From positions 36,710 to 46,939 of the forward strand of contig PAVX01000017.1 in assembly GCA_002713285.1 (NCBI GenBank): 10,230 bases of DNA, in the 5' to 3' direction. The notes under the pieces are model-generated. The model ran no database searches, was not told where the DNA came from, and saw only the letters and a program-made list of their open reading frames with translations. Made by a program: the position numbers and the translations under genes. This document shows positions 1-6,592 of the stretch, in pieces. The stretch's first letter is position 1. Each line of letters starts with the position of its first letter. This DNA is from Flavobacteriales bacterium. GTDB taxonomy: Bacteria > Bacteroidota > Bacteroidia > Flavobacteriales > TMED113.

Positions 1-648
1 ATTTCCTGTACCACACGTACCATAATCCATTAAACAAAAACCCATTTTAGCACCATCACTAACGATTGGCCAGTTTAGTGGATTAGGTTCATTTTCATCA
101 GCAACTCTCAATGTAAAAACTCCCCAGTCATCACTATGATTATGTCCATGTGTTGGATGATATGTCATGCTACCAGCCATTCGATCATAATAAGACATAG
201 TTCCATCGGAGTTTCTATGATAAATTCTTTGAAATGTTATTTGTCTCGCTGGCTCATCACTGTCATCACAATAGTATCCAGACAAGTTACTCGAAGGGTC
301 CGTCTCAATAATTGTATCGTCACCACATATAAAATATGCCCATCCATTACCATCTACACCTCTTACGGTCAATGGGCCCACTCCATCATTTGGTGTGGAA
401 GCACTTATACGTAATCTACCATTATCAGAACCAGCTCCTGTTTGTGGATATTCACTAGGACCATCGCTTACATCTAATATGCCAAACCATGAAAGTTGAA
501 TATCTGGTAATAAATCACAGTCTGTTTCATTTGGATTTAAGCATTCACAATCAGTAGCGTCATTAATTGTACATTGTGCAAATACAGATGTGTTAGTGGT
601 TATAGATAATATAAAAAATAAGCTAGCAATATATATTAATTTTTTCAT
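1..648 (-). CDS. Lysyl-oxidase-like secreted copper amine oxidase (C-terminus outside window)
   Basis: The reading frame starts at an ATG at 648 and stays open for 216 codons to the window edge, so the 3' end is missing. Residues 1-24 form a signal peptide (lysine pair, hydrophobic core, cleavage near VFA-QC). A central stretch (about 78-96, GRLRIS...PNDGVGPLTVRG) fits the N-terminal part of the lysyl oxidase fold. Residues 164-171 read HPTHGHNH, the same H-x2-H-x-H-x-H spacing as the animal copper site HSCHQHYH. Residues 201-207 read KMGFCLM and D208 follows, matching animal K-x-x-F-C-L-x-D, whose lysine becomes part of the lysine tyrosylquinone cofactor. The partner tyrosine would lie beyond the edge. 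Known for the family: oxidative deamination of primary amines such as peptidyl lysine. Inferred: an extracellular or surface enzyme, possibly with a sorting tail outside the window. The physiological substrate cannot be told. Confidence 0.85.
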   Translation of the reverse strand, partial: MKKLIYIASLFFILSITTNTSVFAQCTINDATDCECLNPNETDCDLLPDIQLSWFGILDVSDGPSEYPQTGAGSDNGRLRISASTPNDGVGPLTVRGVDGNGWAYFICGDDTIIETDPSSNLSGYYCDDSDEPARQITFQRIYHRNSDGTMSYYDRMAGSMTYHPTHGHNHSDDWGVFTLRVADENEPNPLNWPIVSDGAKMGFCLMDYGTCGTGN

Positions 649-853
649 GGTTTTTTATTTAAATTATTTTGTAATGACATTAAATTTGTATAAAAAGTTA
701 TATAAACAAATTTGTCACTTCTTTATCTCTGATAAATTTACGACTATTTTTTCTAAAAATCAGAATGATCGTTCCAATAATTTTACAGATTTGTAGATTT
801 AGCATACATTTTTATAATAAACACCATCACTAATTTTATTATATTTGGCTTCT
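649..853. other. Divergent intergenic region with AAATTTGT repeats
   Basis: This very AT-rich gap separates the leftward lysyl oxidase gene from the rightward SH3 gene and must hold both promoters. The octamer AAATTTGT occurs at 682-689 and 708-715, and the second copy is the core of a perfect 10-bp palindrome, ACAAATTTGT (706-715). TAAATTTG at 681-688 also fits the Bacteroidota -7 consensus on the plus strand, but it would leave a leader of about 160 bases. A regulator site is possible but not shown. The short open frames here have no coding character. Confidence 0.4.
840..847 (+). promoter_or_regulatory. Promoter -7 element of the SH3 gene (near-leaderless)
   Basis: TATATTTG is a perfect match to the Bacteroidota -7 consensus TAnnTTTG. 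Only six bases separate it from the ATG at 854, so transcription would start within a few bases of the start codon. No clear TTG/TTTG -33 element is seen at the expected distance, which lowers confidence. Confidence 0.45.
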
Positions 854-1681
854 ATGAAAAATTGCATTGTCATTATATTATTACTTATTTCTTTTCAAAC
901 ATATTCCCAAGAATATATTGAAATTATCAAACCAGATATTCATATTAGAATGCTACCATCAACATCATCTCCTATTGTAGGTCATGCATTTAATGGGGAA
1001 GTTTATATAACCAATGGTGAAAATGAGAGATGGTATAGTGTGCTACTCCCCTCCGGAGAGTCTAGATGGATATATAAAAGATTAGCAAACAAAATTAAAT
1101 TTAATACAGATTTTTCATCTGATTTCGATGTGTTAGAAATACAAGAAAAATTAAAAAGTGCATCAGATCAAGCAAATAGAGATTCAAATGAAGAAGTAAT
1201 TAAGAATTTAAATAAAATTGAAATTAATAATATCCTGTTTGATAGATATGTATTATGGGTTTTACAAGATTATAATATATGGCCTGTCTTTTATCAAAAT
1301 ATTATTAATTATTCTGAACCAGAAATAAATAAAAATATACAGATGGTTGCAGAATATATGGTCAGTGTAGATCATATAGATTATGATTTATTCAAGATAG
1401 ATGGATATAATTTTTACATTGAAACAAAGCGGTGTTTTAAATTAGGAAAAGCACTAGATGCTATTATTTCTATGTACTATGAAGATAAAGATTTTATTCA
1501 AAAACTTTGTTTTGAAGATGGATATGGTAAAGGATTTTTTAATTGCTATAACATCAAAAATATATACTCATCAGTTTTAGAAGAACCTAATTTAGTTGTT
1601 TTAACAAATGATGGAAAAATGAAGAAAACAGGACTGGTTTTAAAAGAAGCTTTATTAGAGTTGCCTGTTTCAACTTATTAG
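854..1681 (+). CDS. Secreted protein with N-terminal bacterial SH3 domain
   Basis: The protein has 275 residues from the ATG at 854. An in-frame TTG at 845 lies inside a promoter-like TATATTTG and would put three residues ahead of a normal signal peptide, so 854 is preferred. Residues 1-18 are a signal peptide ending at TYS-QE. Residues 22-77 look like an SH3b domain, with a first strand and IRMLPSTSSPIVG, then GEVYITNGENERWYSV and a closing SRWIYKRL. SH3b domains often bind peptidoglycan or peptide partners. The remaining 200 residues are rich in Lys, Glu, Ile and Asn and were not recognised. No sorting tail or lipobox is present, so the protein is expected in the periplasm. It is a single gene convergent with the membrane-protein gene to its right. 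The specific role is unknown. Confidence 0.8.
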   Translation: MKNCIVIILLLISFQTYSQEYIEIIKPDIHIRMLPSTSSPIVGHAFNGEVYITNGENERWYSVLLPSGESRWIYKRLANKIKFNTDFSSDFDVLEIQEKLKSASDQANRDSNEEVIKNLNKIEINNILFDRYVLWVLQDYNIWPVFYQNIINYSEPEINKNIQMVAEYMVSVDHIDYDLFKIDGYNFYIETKRCFKLGKALDAIISMYYEDKDFIQKLCFEDGYGKGFFNCYNIKNIYSSVLEEPNLVVLTNDGKMKKTGLVLKEALLELPVSTY

Positions 1682-1711
1682 ATTATTCTAGCATAAAGAA
1701 TAGCTGAAAAA

Positions 1712-2422
1712 TTATTTTTTATTTTCGGATTTTAATAGAAACGGGATATTAATGATTATAGCATGCATTAATACAGCTAATTCAAAAATTAAAATATAAT
1801 AAGGCCATTGACCAAAAAATGATTCAGCAGATGGAATCAATGGGTTATTTGCTATTGGTGGATATGCTAAGTACATGTAGTTAGATCCTAATAAATAATT
1901 TATTATACCAACTATTAAAACGAGTATTTGAAGTTTTAAAAATGATTTCCACCACGCATTTTTTCTTGGCCACATTTTCATAACAAAAATAGCATAAAAT
2001 GGAGCTAAAACTAAACCTCCGTGCCCTACAAAAAAATCTATTTTATGTAAAAAACTATCACCGTGTGTTAATTCTGGAGTTAAAAGGGAATGTATCCCGC
2101 CAGGCATACCAATAAATAATATCATTTCAAATGCCCATTGCTTTTGTGTTAAAAACAAATAAATACTTACAAACCACATAATAGAACACAGATGTAGAGG
2201 CATCGAGTCTTGCATAGACCATATCCCTGTATAGATGTGATAGATATCCATAAATAAAAATTCACATATAAATAATCCAGCGATTATTAATGAAAGTCGA
2301 TTTTTATGAGTACTTGATATTGATTTCGAAAAAAAAATAATACCGACAATTACAAAAATTGTAATTAGGTTATAAATATACCATTCATTCGAAAATGGTG
2401 GTATGATTTTATGTTCCATCAT
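1712..2422 (-). CDS. Seven-helix integral membrane protein, YwaF/TIGR02206 type
   Basis: The protein has 236 residues and about seven hydrophobic segments (roughly 16-32, 43-61, 76-92, 97-115, 128-148, 160-180, 206-229). It carries the landmarks I associate with the YwaF/TIGR02206 family: MPLHLCS (74-80), GMPGGIHSLLTPEL (105-118), a histidine in the fifth helix (FFVGHGG, 130-136), NYMYLAYPP (181-189) and QWPYYI (205-210). Conserved His, Asn and Pro inside helices suggest ligand or substrate binding in the membrane, but the family has no firm biochemical function. The start is a tandem ATG (2422 or 2419). The gene lies downstream of the WXXGXW operon on the same strand but is separated from it by a hairpin terminator, and a promoter-like element precedes it. 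It is probably transcribed alone. Its stop lies 30 bp from the convergent SH3 gene stop. Confidence 0.8.
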   Translation of the reverse strand: MMEHKIIPPFSNEWYIYNLITIFVIVGIIFFSKSISSTHKNRLSLIIAGLFICEFLFMDIYHIYTGIWSMQDSMPLHLCSIMWFVSIYLFLTQKQWAFEMILFIGMPGGIHSLLTPELTHGDSFLHKIDFFVGHGGLVLAPFYAIFVMKMWPRKNAWWKSFLKLQILVLIVGIINYLLGSNYMYLAYPPIANNPLIPSAESFFGQWPYYILIFELAVLMHAIIINIPFLLKSENKK

Positions 2423-2426
2423 CTTT

Positions 2427-2458
2427 CTAAGTTATGGCATATTGATTAAAATCCCAAA
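2427..2458 (-). promoter_or_regulatory. Candidate promoter of the YwaF-type gene
   Basis: On the minus strand TTTG (2458-2455) is followed after 20 bases by TAACTTAG (2434-2427), close to TTTG-N17-23-TAnnTTTG. The start codon follows after four bases. The -33 element sits in the T-rich tail of the upstream terminator, so termination and initiation would share bases. One mismatch in the -7 element keeps this tentative. Confidence 0.35.
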
Positions 2459-2490
2459 ATAAAACAGAGGGAATGCATCTGCACTCTCTC
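2456..2490 (-). terminator. Hairpin terminator after the WXXGXW operon
   Basis: GAGGGAATGCA (2467-2477) pairs with TGCACTCTCTC (2480-2490), giving about ten pairs including one G-U and one A-C mismatch around a tight loop. On the minus strand the stem is followed by TGTTTTATTTT, a broken U-run. This fits an intrinsic terminator 26 bases after the stop of the second WXXGXW gene. Confidence 0.6.
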
Positions 2491-2515
2491 CAATAATATT
2501 CTAAATATTTAAGAC

Positions 2516-2803
2516 TTACACCTTATTGCGTTCATTTAATTTTTGTCGAAATATTTCAGATTTTTTTTGAAATGTTTTTTCTTCGAATATCCAATATCCC
2601 TTTTTCCAAACTTTAGTACCATCACTTTTAATTTCCCACCCACCATTAATCCAAATTTTAGTAGGCGCATTTAACTTTTGTACAATTTTATTTGTAGATA
2701 TTCGTATCTCACTATTTGGTGTATTTGCTTTTTGAGCCAATAATTCATTAGAGGATATTAAGATTATTATTGAACTTAAATAAAAAAAGTATTTATTTTT
2801 CAT
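2516..2803 (-). CDS. Small secreted WXXGXW-repeat protein (second gene of pair)
   Basis: The protein has 95 residues with a signal peptide at about 1-23 ending LLA-QK. The mature part contains two WXXGXW units, WINGGW (51-56) and WKKGYW (66-71), 15 residues apart, followed by a basic tail (FQKKSEIFRQKLNERNKV). The segment KLNAPTKIW just before the repeats matches KLEAPET in the upstream gene, so the two look like duplicated paralogues, this one with fewer repeats. The WXXGXW repeat occurs in small exported bacterial proteins and has no established biochemical role; it probably forms short beta hairpins. The start lies 29 bp after the upstream gene stop, so the two are likely one transcript, ending at the hairpin near 2467-2490. 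Confidence 0.75.
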   Translation of the reverse strand: MKNKYFFYLSSIIILISSNELLAQKANTPNSEIRISTNKIVQKLNAPTKIWINGGWEIKSDGTKVWKKGYWIFEEKTFQKKSEIFRQKLNERNKV

Positions 2804-2832
2804 ATTATATTATTTTATAGTTATTATTTATT

Positions 2833-3180
2833 TTATGCATATAAATTGAGCCATTTATTAATGTCAATTTTTTTCCAATATCCGTCTGTCCAGATCCATC
2901 CTTTTCCTTTTTTGGTCCATTTTCCATTAATAAAGACATATCCAATTTTTTTATTTTCCCAGTGACCACTTACCCAAATGTATTCACCATTTTGGACTTC
3001 CCATTGTCCGTCAATCCAAATGAGTGCTCTTTTTTGTAAAGTTTGCTTAACAATTGTTTCCGGTGCTTCTAATTTTTCAGCTAAAATAGGTCCTTGAGTT
3101 TGTGCATTAGAGATCGTCATGGAGCTTAGTACTATTATTCCCGCAGCTATGATTTGGTTAAAATTTTTCATAGTATTCAA
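2833..3180 (-). CDS. Small secreted WXXGXW-repeat protein (first gene of pair)
   Basis: The protein has 115 residues with a signal peptide ending near SNA-QT (residue 26). Four units follow at a regular 14-residue period: WIDGQW (55-60), WVSGHW (69-74), FINGKW (83-88, first Trp replaced by Phe) and WTDGYW (97-102). This regularity fits a small solenoid or stacked hairpins with exposed aromatics. A start four codons in (MKNFNQ) is also possible and equally good for the signal peptide. It is the promoter-proximal gene of the two-gene operon and is divergent from the thioredoxin-like gene, with a 95-bp gap. A periplasmic or envelope location is likely. The function is unknown, and the envelope-stress link often guessed for such proteins is not shown here. 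Confidence 0.78.
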   Translation of the reverse strand: MNTMKNFNQIIAAGIIVLSSMTISNAQTQGPILAEKLEAPETIVKQTLQKRALIWIDGQWEVQNGEYIWVSGHWENKKIGYVFINGKWTKKGKGWIWTDGYWKKIDINKWLNLYA

Positions 3181-3261
3181 TTTTATAGTTAAACATTAAT
3201 TTTCAATACAACAGTAATAAAACAAAACGTGTGCCAAACTTATGGTTTATAAAAAATATTA

Positions 3262-3269
3262 TATATTTA
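3262..3269 (+). promoter_or_regulatory. Promoter -7 element of the thioredoxin-like gene
   Basis: TATATTTA differs from TAnnTTTG only in the last base. It stands six bases before the ATG at 3276, the same distance as the TATATTTG in front of the SH3 gene. The following bases (TATTCT against GCTTCT) are also alike. No clear -33 element is seen. Confidence 0.35.
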
Positions 3270-3275
3270 TATTCT

Positions 3276-3830
3276 ATGGTACTGACTCCGACAACAAAAA
3301 TACCGCTTGGTTTTAAAGCTCCTTATTTTGAATTATTAAATCCTTTAACTGGAAAAAATCAATCTTTATTAGAATTGCAATCTAATCAATCTACAGTAAT
3401 TATTTTTATGTGTAATCATTGTCCATATGTTGTACATGTATTAGATGGGGTAGTAGAATTAGCAAATGATTATTTGCCTAAGGGCATTTCAATTATAGGT
3501 ATTAATTCTAATGATATAATTAATCATCCAGATGATTCTCCAGAAAAAATGATTGATTTGGTAAATGAAAACAATATTCCATTTCCATATTTATTTGATG
3601 AAACACAAGCAGTTGCTAAAGCATATCATGCTGCTTGCACTCCTGATTTTAGTGTCTTTAATTCAGAAATGGAATGTGTTTATCGTGGACAAATGGATGA
3701 CTCTAGGCCTGGTAGTGGAATTCCAGTTACTGGTTGTGATATTCGCACGGTATTAGATAGCTTATTAGCAGGTAATCCAATTAATAAATTTCAGAAACCT
3801 TCTATTGGTTGTAATATAAAGTGGAAATAA
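3276..3830 (+). CDS. Thioredoxin-fold AhpC/TSA-like (redoxin) protein with CxxC
   Basis: The open frame extends to a GTG at 3231, but the ATG at 3276 is preferred because MVLTPTTKIPLGFKAPYF is the typical N-terminus of this redoxin family, giving 184 residues. The fold is clear: a beta strand (VIIFMCNHCPYVV) with the active-site pair C46-N-H-C49, the strand ISIIGINSND, the cis-proline element ACTPDFSVF (P123), and the C-terminal signature SIGCNIKWK. There is no signal peptide, so the protein is cytoplasmic. Relatives are annotated as thioredoxin-like or peroxiredoxin-like, and their substrate is usually unknown. Extra cysteines (C121, C134, C154, C179) could allow other disulfides. The stop is two bases before the carboxypeptidase start, so the genes are co-transcribed, although one protein is cytoplasmic and the other exported. 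Confidence 0.85.
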   Translation: MVLTPTTKIPLGFKAPYFELLNPLTGKNQSLLELQSNQSTVIIFMCNHCPYVVHVLDGVVELANDYLPKGISIIGINSNDIINHPDDSPEKMIDLVNENNIPFPYLFDETQAVAKAYHAACTPDFSVFNSEMECVYRGQMDDSRPGSGIPVTGCDIRTVLDSLLAGNPINKFQKPSIGCNIKWK

Positions 3831-3832
3831 GC

Positions 3833-5422
3833 ATGATGCGTTATTTATTTCAGTTGCTTTTTTGTTTTATTTCAATTTCTATATCTCAAACAAATAGTGT
3901 CCTATATGAGAATACAAAACTTATAAAAATTCATTCGATAAATTCAGAATTAGCTGATTCATTATTAAGATTTAATATTAAACCTATTAGTTGTAGGACT
4001 GCTATTGCACATTCAGACCTTATTGTTGATGATCGAACTATAGATTGGTTAAAAGATAATAATATTGCTTTTTCATTGCTTTCTAATGATGTCAAACAGA
4101 TGATTGATTTGCAAATGGAAAAAATTCAAATAAAAAAAAACAACAGATCTTCAAATTGGTTCTCTACATATAGAGAGTTGGATGAAATAGAAAATAAAAT
4201 AGAAAATATTGTAGAGACAAGTCAGATTGTTTCAAAAGAATTGATAGGGCAATCATATGAGGGAAGAGATATTGCTGCCATTAAGATTAGTGTAGATAAT
4301 GGCATAGCGAATAAGCCTTCAATTGTAATCAATGGTTGTCAACATGCTCGAGAATGGATTACTCCAATGGTAACGACATATTTAATAGAAAAATTAGCTC
4401 AAGATTATATTAGTGTAAATGAGATCACAACATTTTTAGATAATGTAGATATTCATATTATACCTGTTGTTAACCCAGATGGATATGTATATACTTGGGA
4501 ACAGGACAGATGGTGGAGAAAAAATAGACAAATTAATAATGGGAGTGATTGTGTTGGAACAGACTTAAATAGAAATTGGGATTTTGATTGGAATGGTAAT
4601 GAAAGTACTAGTGAAGACCCGTGTAGCTATATTTATGTTGGATCTGGACCATTTTCTTCTCCTGAGACATATTGTGTAAGTCAATATATATCATCAATTC
4701 CTAATTTAGTTAGCCATATTGATGTACATAGTTATAGTGCTTTGATTGTTGGCCCTTGGTCCTCTTCTGATGAGTTAACGGAGGATAATGATGAGATTTT
4801 TTGTCTAGGCACACACATGCAGAAAGCGGTTAGTAACACGGATAATTATCCATATATTTTTGGTACAGGGACAGTAAATAATTTATTGTATTTGATAAGT
4901 GGAGGGATGGTAGATTGGGTTTATGGTGATTTATCAGCTTTATCATTTCTTTATGAAATGAGGCCAGCTAATTTATATTATTTTGATACAGATTTTAATG
5001 GGCTCTCTGCATTTGATAATGAAGAAGAGGAAATTTTACCAACTTGTGAAGAGTTTTATCAAGGTGTATTAGAAATGATTAAATGGGCATATTTTGGTAA
5101 TTGTGAAGCGCATGCAGGTTGCTCAGATCCATTAGCACAAAATTATTATTGTAATACGATGGAAGGCAATATGGGTTGTCTCTATAATGTAGATCTATAT
5201 AATCCTCCTCAAAGTAATGGTGCGTATACTTTATTACCATACAGTCTTCCTATTGGATTTGTAGATGATGGCTCTTGTACATATGATACATCTATAGAAT
5301 TATTAGAAAACAATAAGTTTGTTATTAAAAGATTTGATCTTTTTGGCAGAGAAACAACATCTCATAGTTTCTATATAGAAATATATAATGATGGAACAGT
5401 AGAAAAAAAATATAGTTATTAA
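3833..5422 (+). CDS. Secreted zinc carboxypeptidase, M14 family (A type), with T9SS sorting tail
   Basis: The protein has 529 residues from the first of two tandem ATGs (3833, 3836); an in-frame GTG at 3821 would overlap the upstream gene. A signal peptide ends near SIS-QT. Residues about 22-100 resemble an M14 activation peptide. The catalytic domain has the zinc motif H171-x-x-E174 (CQHARE), NRNW with the C-terminus-binding N246-R247, H299 (DVHSYS), Y353, and the general base E375 (FLYEMRP). The residue before DW, equivalent to 255 in bovine carboxypeptidase A, is V360. A hydrophobic residue here predicts a preference for aromatic or aliphatic C-terminal residues, while B-type enzymes have Asp. 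A linker follows with a degenerate GCSDPLAQNY ... DDGSC unit, common in marine Bacteroidota. The last about 43 residues are the T9SS-type tail (RFDLFGRE ... EIYNDGTVEKKYSY). The stop lies four bases from the convergent oxygenase gene. Confidence 0.92.
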   Translation: MMRYLFQLLFCFISISISQTNSVLYENTKLIKIHSINSELADSLLRFNIKPISCRTAIAHSDLIVDDRTIDWLKDNNIAFSLLSNDVKQMIDLQMEKIQIKKNNRSSNWFSTYRELDEIENKIENIVETSQIVSKELIGQSYEGRDIAAIKISVDNGIANKPSIVINGCQHAREWITPMVTTYLIEKLAQDYISVNEITTFLDNVDIHIIPVVNPDGYVYTWEQDRWWRKNRQINNGSDCVGTDLNRNWDFDWNGNESTSEDPCSYIYVGSGPFSSPETYCVSQYISSIPNLVSHIDVHSYSALIVGPWSSSDELTEDNDEIFCLGTHMQKAVSNTDNYPYIFGTGTVNNLLYLISGGMVDWVYGDLSALSFLYEMRPANLYYFDTDFNGLSAFDNEEEEILPTCEEFYQGVLEMIKWAYFGNCEAHAGCSDPLAQNYYCNTMEGNMGCLYNVDLYNPPQSNGAYTLLPYSLPIGFVDDGSCTYDTSIELLENNKFVIKRFDLFGRETTSHSFYIEIYNDGTVEKKYSY

Positions 5423-5426
5423 TTAG

Positions 5427-6509
5427 CTATTTTTCAGATATAAATTTCGATAATAATAAATGAAAATGATGAACACCTTTCTCCATAGTAGGTGAGAAAT
5501 GTCCTCGATCATAGAATCTTGATTTCACTCCCTTTTGAACTTGTTCTACAATTTCTTCATCTTCTTGTTCTACTTTATCAAGTTCAGCTCCTGCGCCTGT
5601 ATTTAATTTACTCTCGTCCCATATATAGCTTAAGAATTTAACTTTTGTTTTTTCAGGCTCTATAGGGATGACTATATTAATAGATAGTCCCCATGGATAA
5701 AAATTGAACATCAAGTTGGGAAATAACCAAAAGTAATATGCGGCTATTTTTTTACCACAATCAACAGAATCAGATGGAATATTAAAGCAGGACTCATCAC
5801 CTTTTCCAATTCCTAATTGAAGATTGGAGTATTTAAATACTTCCGTGTCATATTCAGCATAATTTAAGTTTTGTGTAAGTCCTTGATGCACAAATGGAAT
5901 ATGAAAACCTTCTAAATAATTGTCACAATATAAAGCCCAGTTTCCATTAACAGTATATTCTTTTGAATGCTCTTTTGAAAAGGTGAACTTTTCTATTGGC
6001 ATCCAACCTATCCTTTCGTCCATTTCTTTAATTAATTCGTTAAAACCTATCTCAGGACAGATCGATGTAAAATAAAATTGTTTCCATTTATTGATGTCAA
6101 CTTTTTTTAAGTTGTCATTTTCAGATGGAAAATTCTCTACATCTTCACACTTAGGCATAAACTTAAATTTTCCACATGTGTCAAATTTCCTTCCGTGATA
6201 TCTACATATAATTCCACCATTTAAATTAGTTGGTTCTTCAACTAAAATATTTCCTCTATGTGTACAAACATTACTCATAGAATTAATAGTCCCATGATTA
6301 TTTACAAGCACCAAAGGTTCTTCAATAAAATTTTCAATAAAATCATATGGAAAAGCATCACCATGCTTGTTTAATTGATTTTGATCACAAACAAATTGCC
6401 AGTATTTTGGAAACAGGTTTTCCTTTGTTTTGTTGAATTGTTCTATTGAATAATAGAAACTTGATGGTATAGTTTTTGATTTTTTTATGTTTGGATTTAC
6501 TAAAGACAC
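5427..6509 (-). CDS. Rieske non-haem iron oxygenase, alpha-subunit type
   Basis: The protein has 360 residues. The Rieske [2Fe-2S] site is complete: C82-T-H84 and C102-R-Y-H105. The catalytic domain carries the mononuclear iron ligands H203 and H208 in DNYLEGFHIPFVH, with E200 at the electron-bridging position and D317 (VEQEDEEIVE) as the likely third ligand. Layout and length fit the ring-hydroxylating oxygenase alpha-subunit superfamily, closest in style to choline/carnitine monooxygenase-like single-component proteins. The substrate cannot be read from the sequence. No reductase or ferredoxin gene is in the window, so the electron donor is encoded elsewhere. The start is GTG (6509): an in-frame stop lies a few codons upstream and no ATG is available before the Rieske domain. 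The protein is cytoplasmic. It is divergent from the trypsin-like gene and probably transcribed alone. Confidence 0.9.
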   Translation of the reverse strand: MSLVNPNIKKSKTIPSSFYYSIEQFNKTKENLFPKYWQFVCDQNQLNKHGDAFPYDFIENFIEEPLVLVNNHGTINSMSNVCTHRGNILVEEPTNLNGGIICRYHGRKFDTCGKFKFMPKCEDVENFPSENDNLKKVDINKWKQFYFTSICPEIGFNELIKEMDERIGWMPIEKFTFSKEHSKEYTVNGNWALYCDNYLEGFHIPFVHQGLTQNLNYAEYDTEVFKYSNLQLGIGKGDESCFNIPSDSVDCGKKIAAYYFWLFPNLMFNFYPWGLSINIVIPIEPEKTKVKFLSYIWDESKLNTGAGAELDKVEQEDEEIVEQVQKGVKSRFYDRGHFSPTMEKGVHHFHLLLSKFISEK

Positions 6510-6533
6510 AAATAAAAAATTATTTTTGCTTCA

Positions 6534-6541
6534 CAAATATA
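6534..6541 (-). promoter_or_regulatory. Promoter -7 element of the Rieske oxygenase gene
   Basis: On the minus strand TATATTTG is a perfect match to TAnnTTTG. It lies 24 bases before the GTG start, giving a leader of about 20 bases and supporting that start. A -33 TTG is not obvious. Confidence 0.5.
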
Positions 6542-6569
6542 AACTAAATCATCATTATTGATAATTCAT

Positions 6570-6577
6570 TATCTTTA
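6570..6577 (+). promoter_or_regulatory. Candidate -7 element of the trypsin-like gene
   Basis: TATCTTTA matches TAnnTTTG except for the last base and stands 15 bases before the ATG at 6593. This is the same distance as the near-identical TATCTTTG before the gene at 8329. No TTG is found at the right distance upstream. Confidence 0.4.
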
Positions 6578-6592
6578 TAAAAAACAGAAATT

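Noticed and set aside
136..414. Plus-strand open frame of 92 codons
   Set aside because: It lies fully antisense to the lysyl oxidase gene, has no recognisable domain, and its composition is what the opposite coding strand would give.
590..796. Plus-strand open frame of 68 codons
   Set aside because: It overlaps the lysyl oxidase start and the AT-rich divergent promoter region. Low-complexity Phe, Asn, Lys and Ile content reflects base composition, not coding.
1684..1702. TATTCT/AGAATA inverted repeat between the convergent SH3 and membrane-protein genes
   Set aside because: The stem is only six A/T-rich pairs with a seven-base loop and no adjacent U-run, too weak to call a terminator.
3565..3756. 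Plus-strand 63-codon frame inside the thioredoxin-like gene
   Set aside because: It is an out-of-frame shadow of a well-supported protein.
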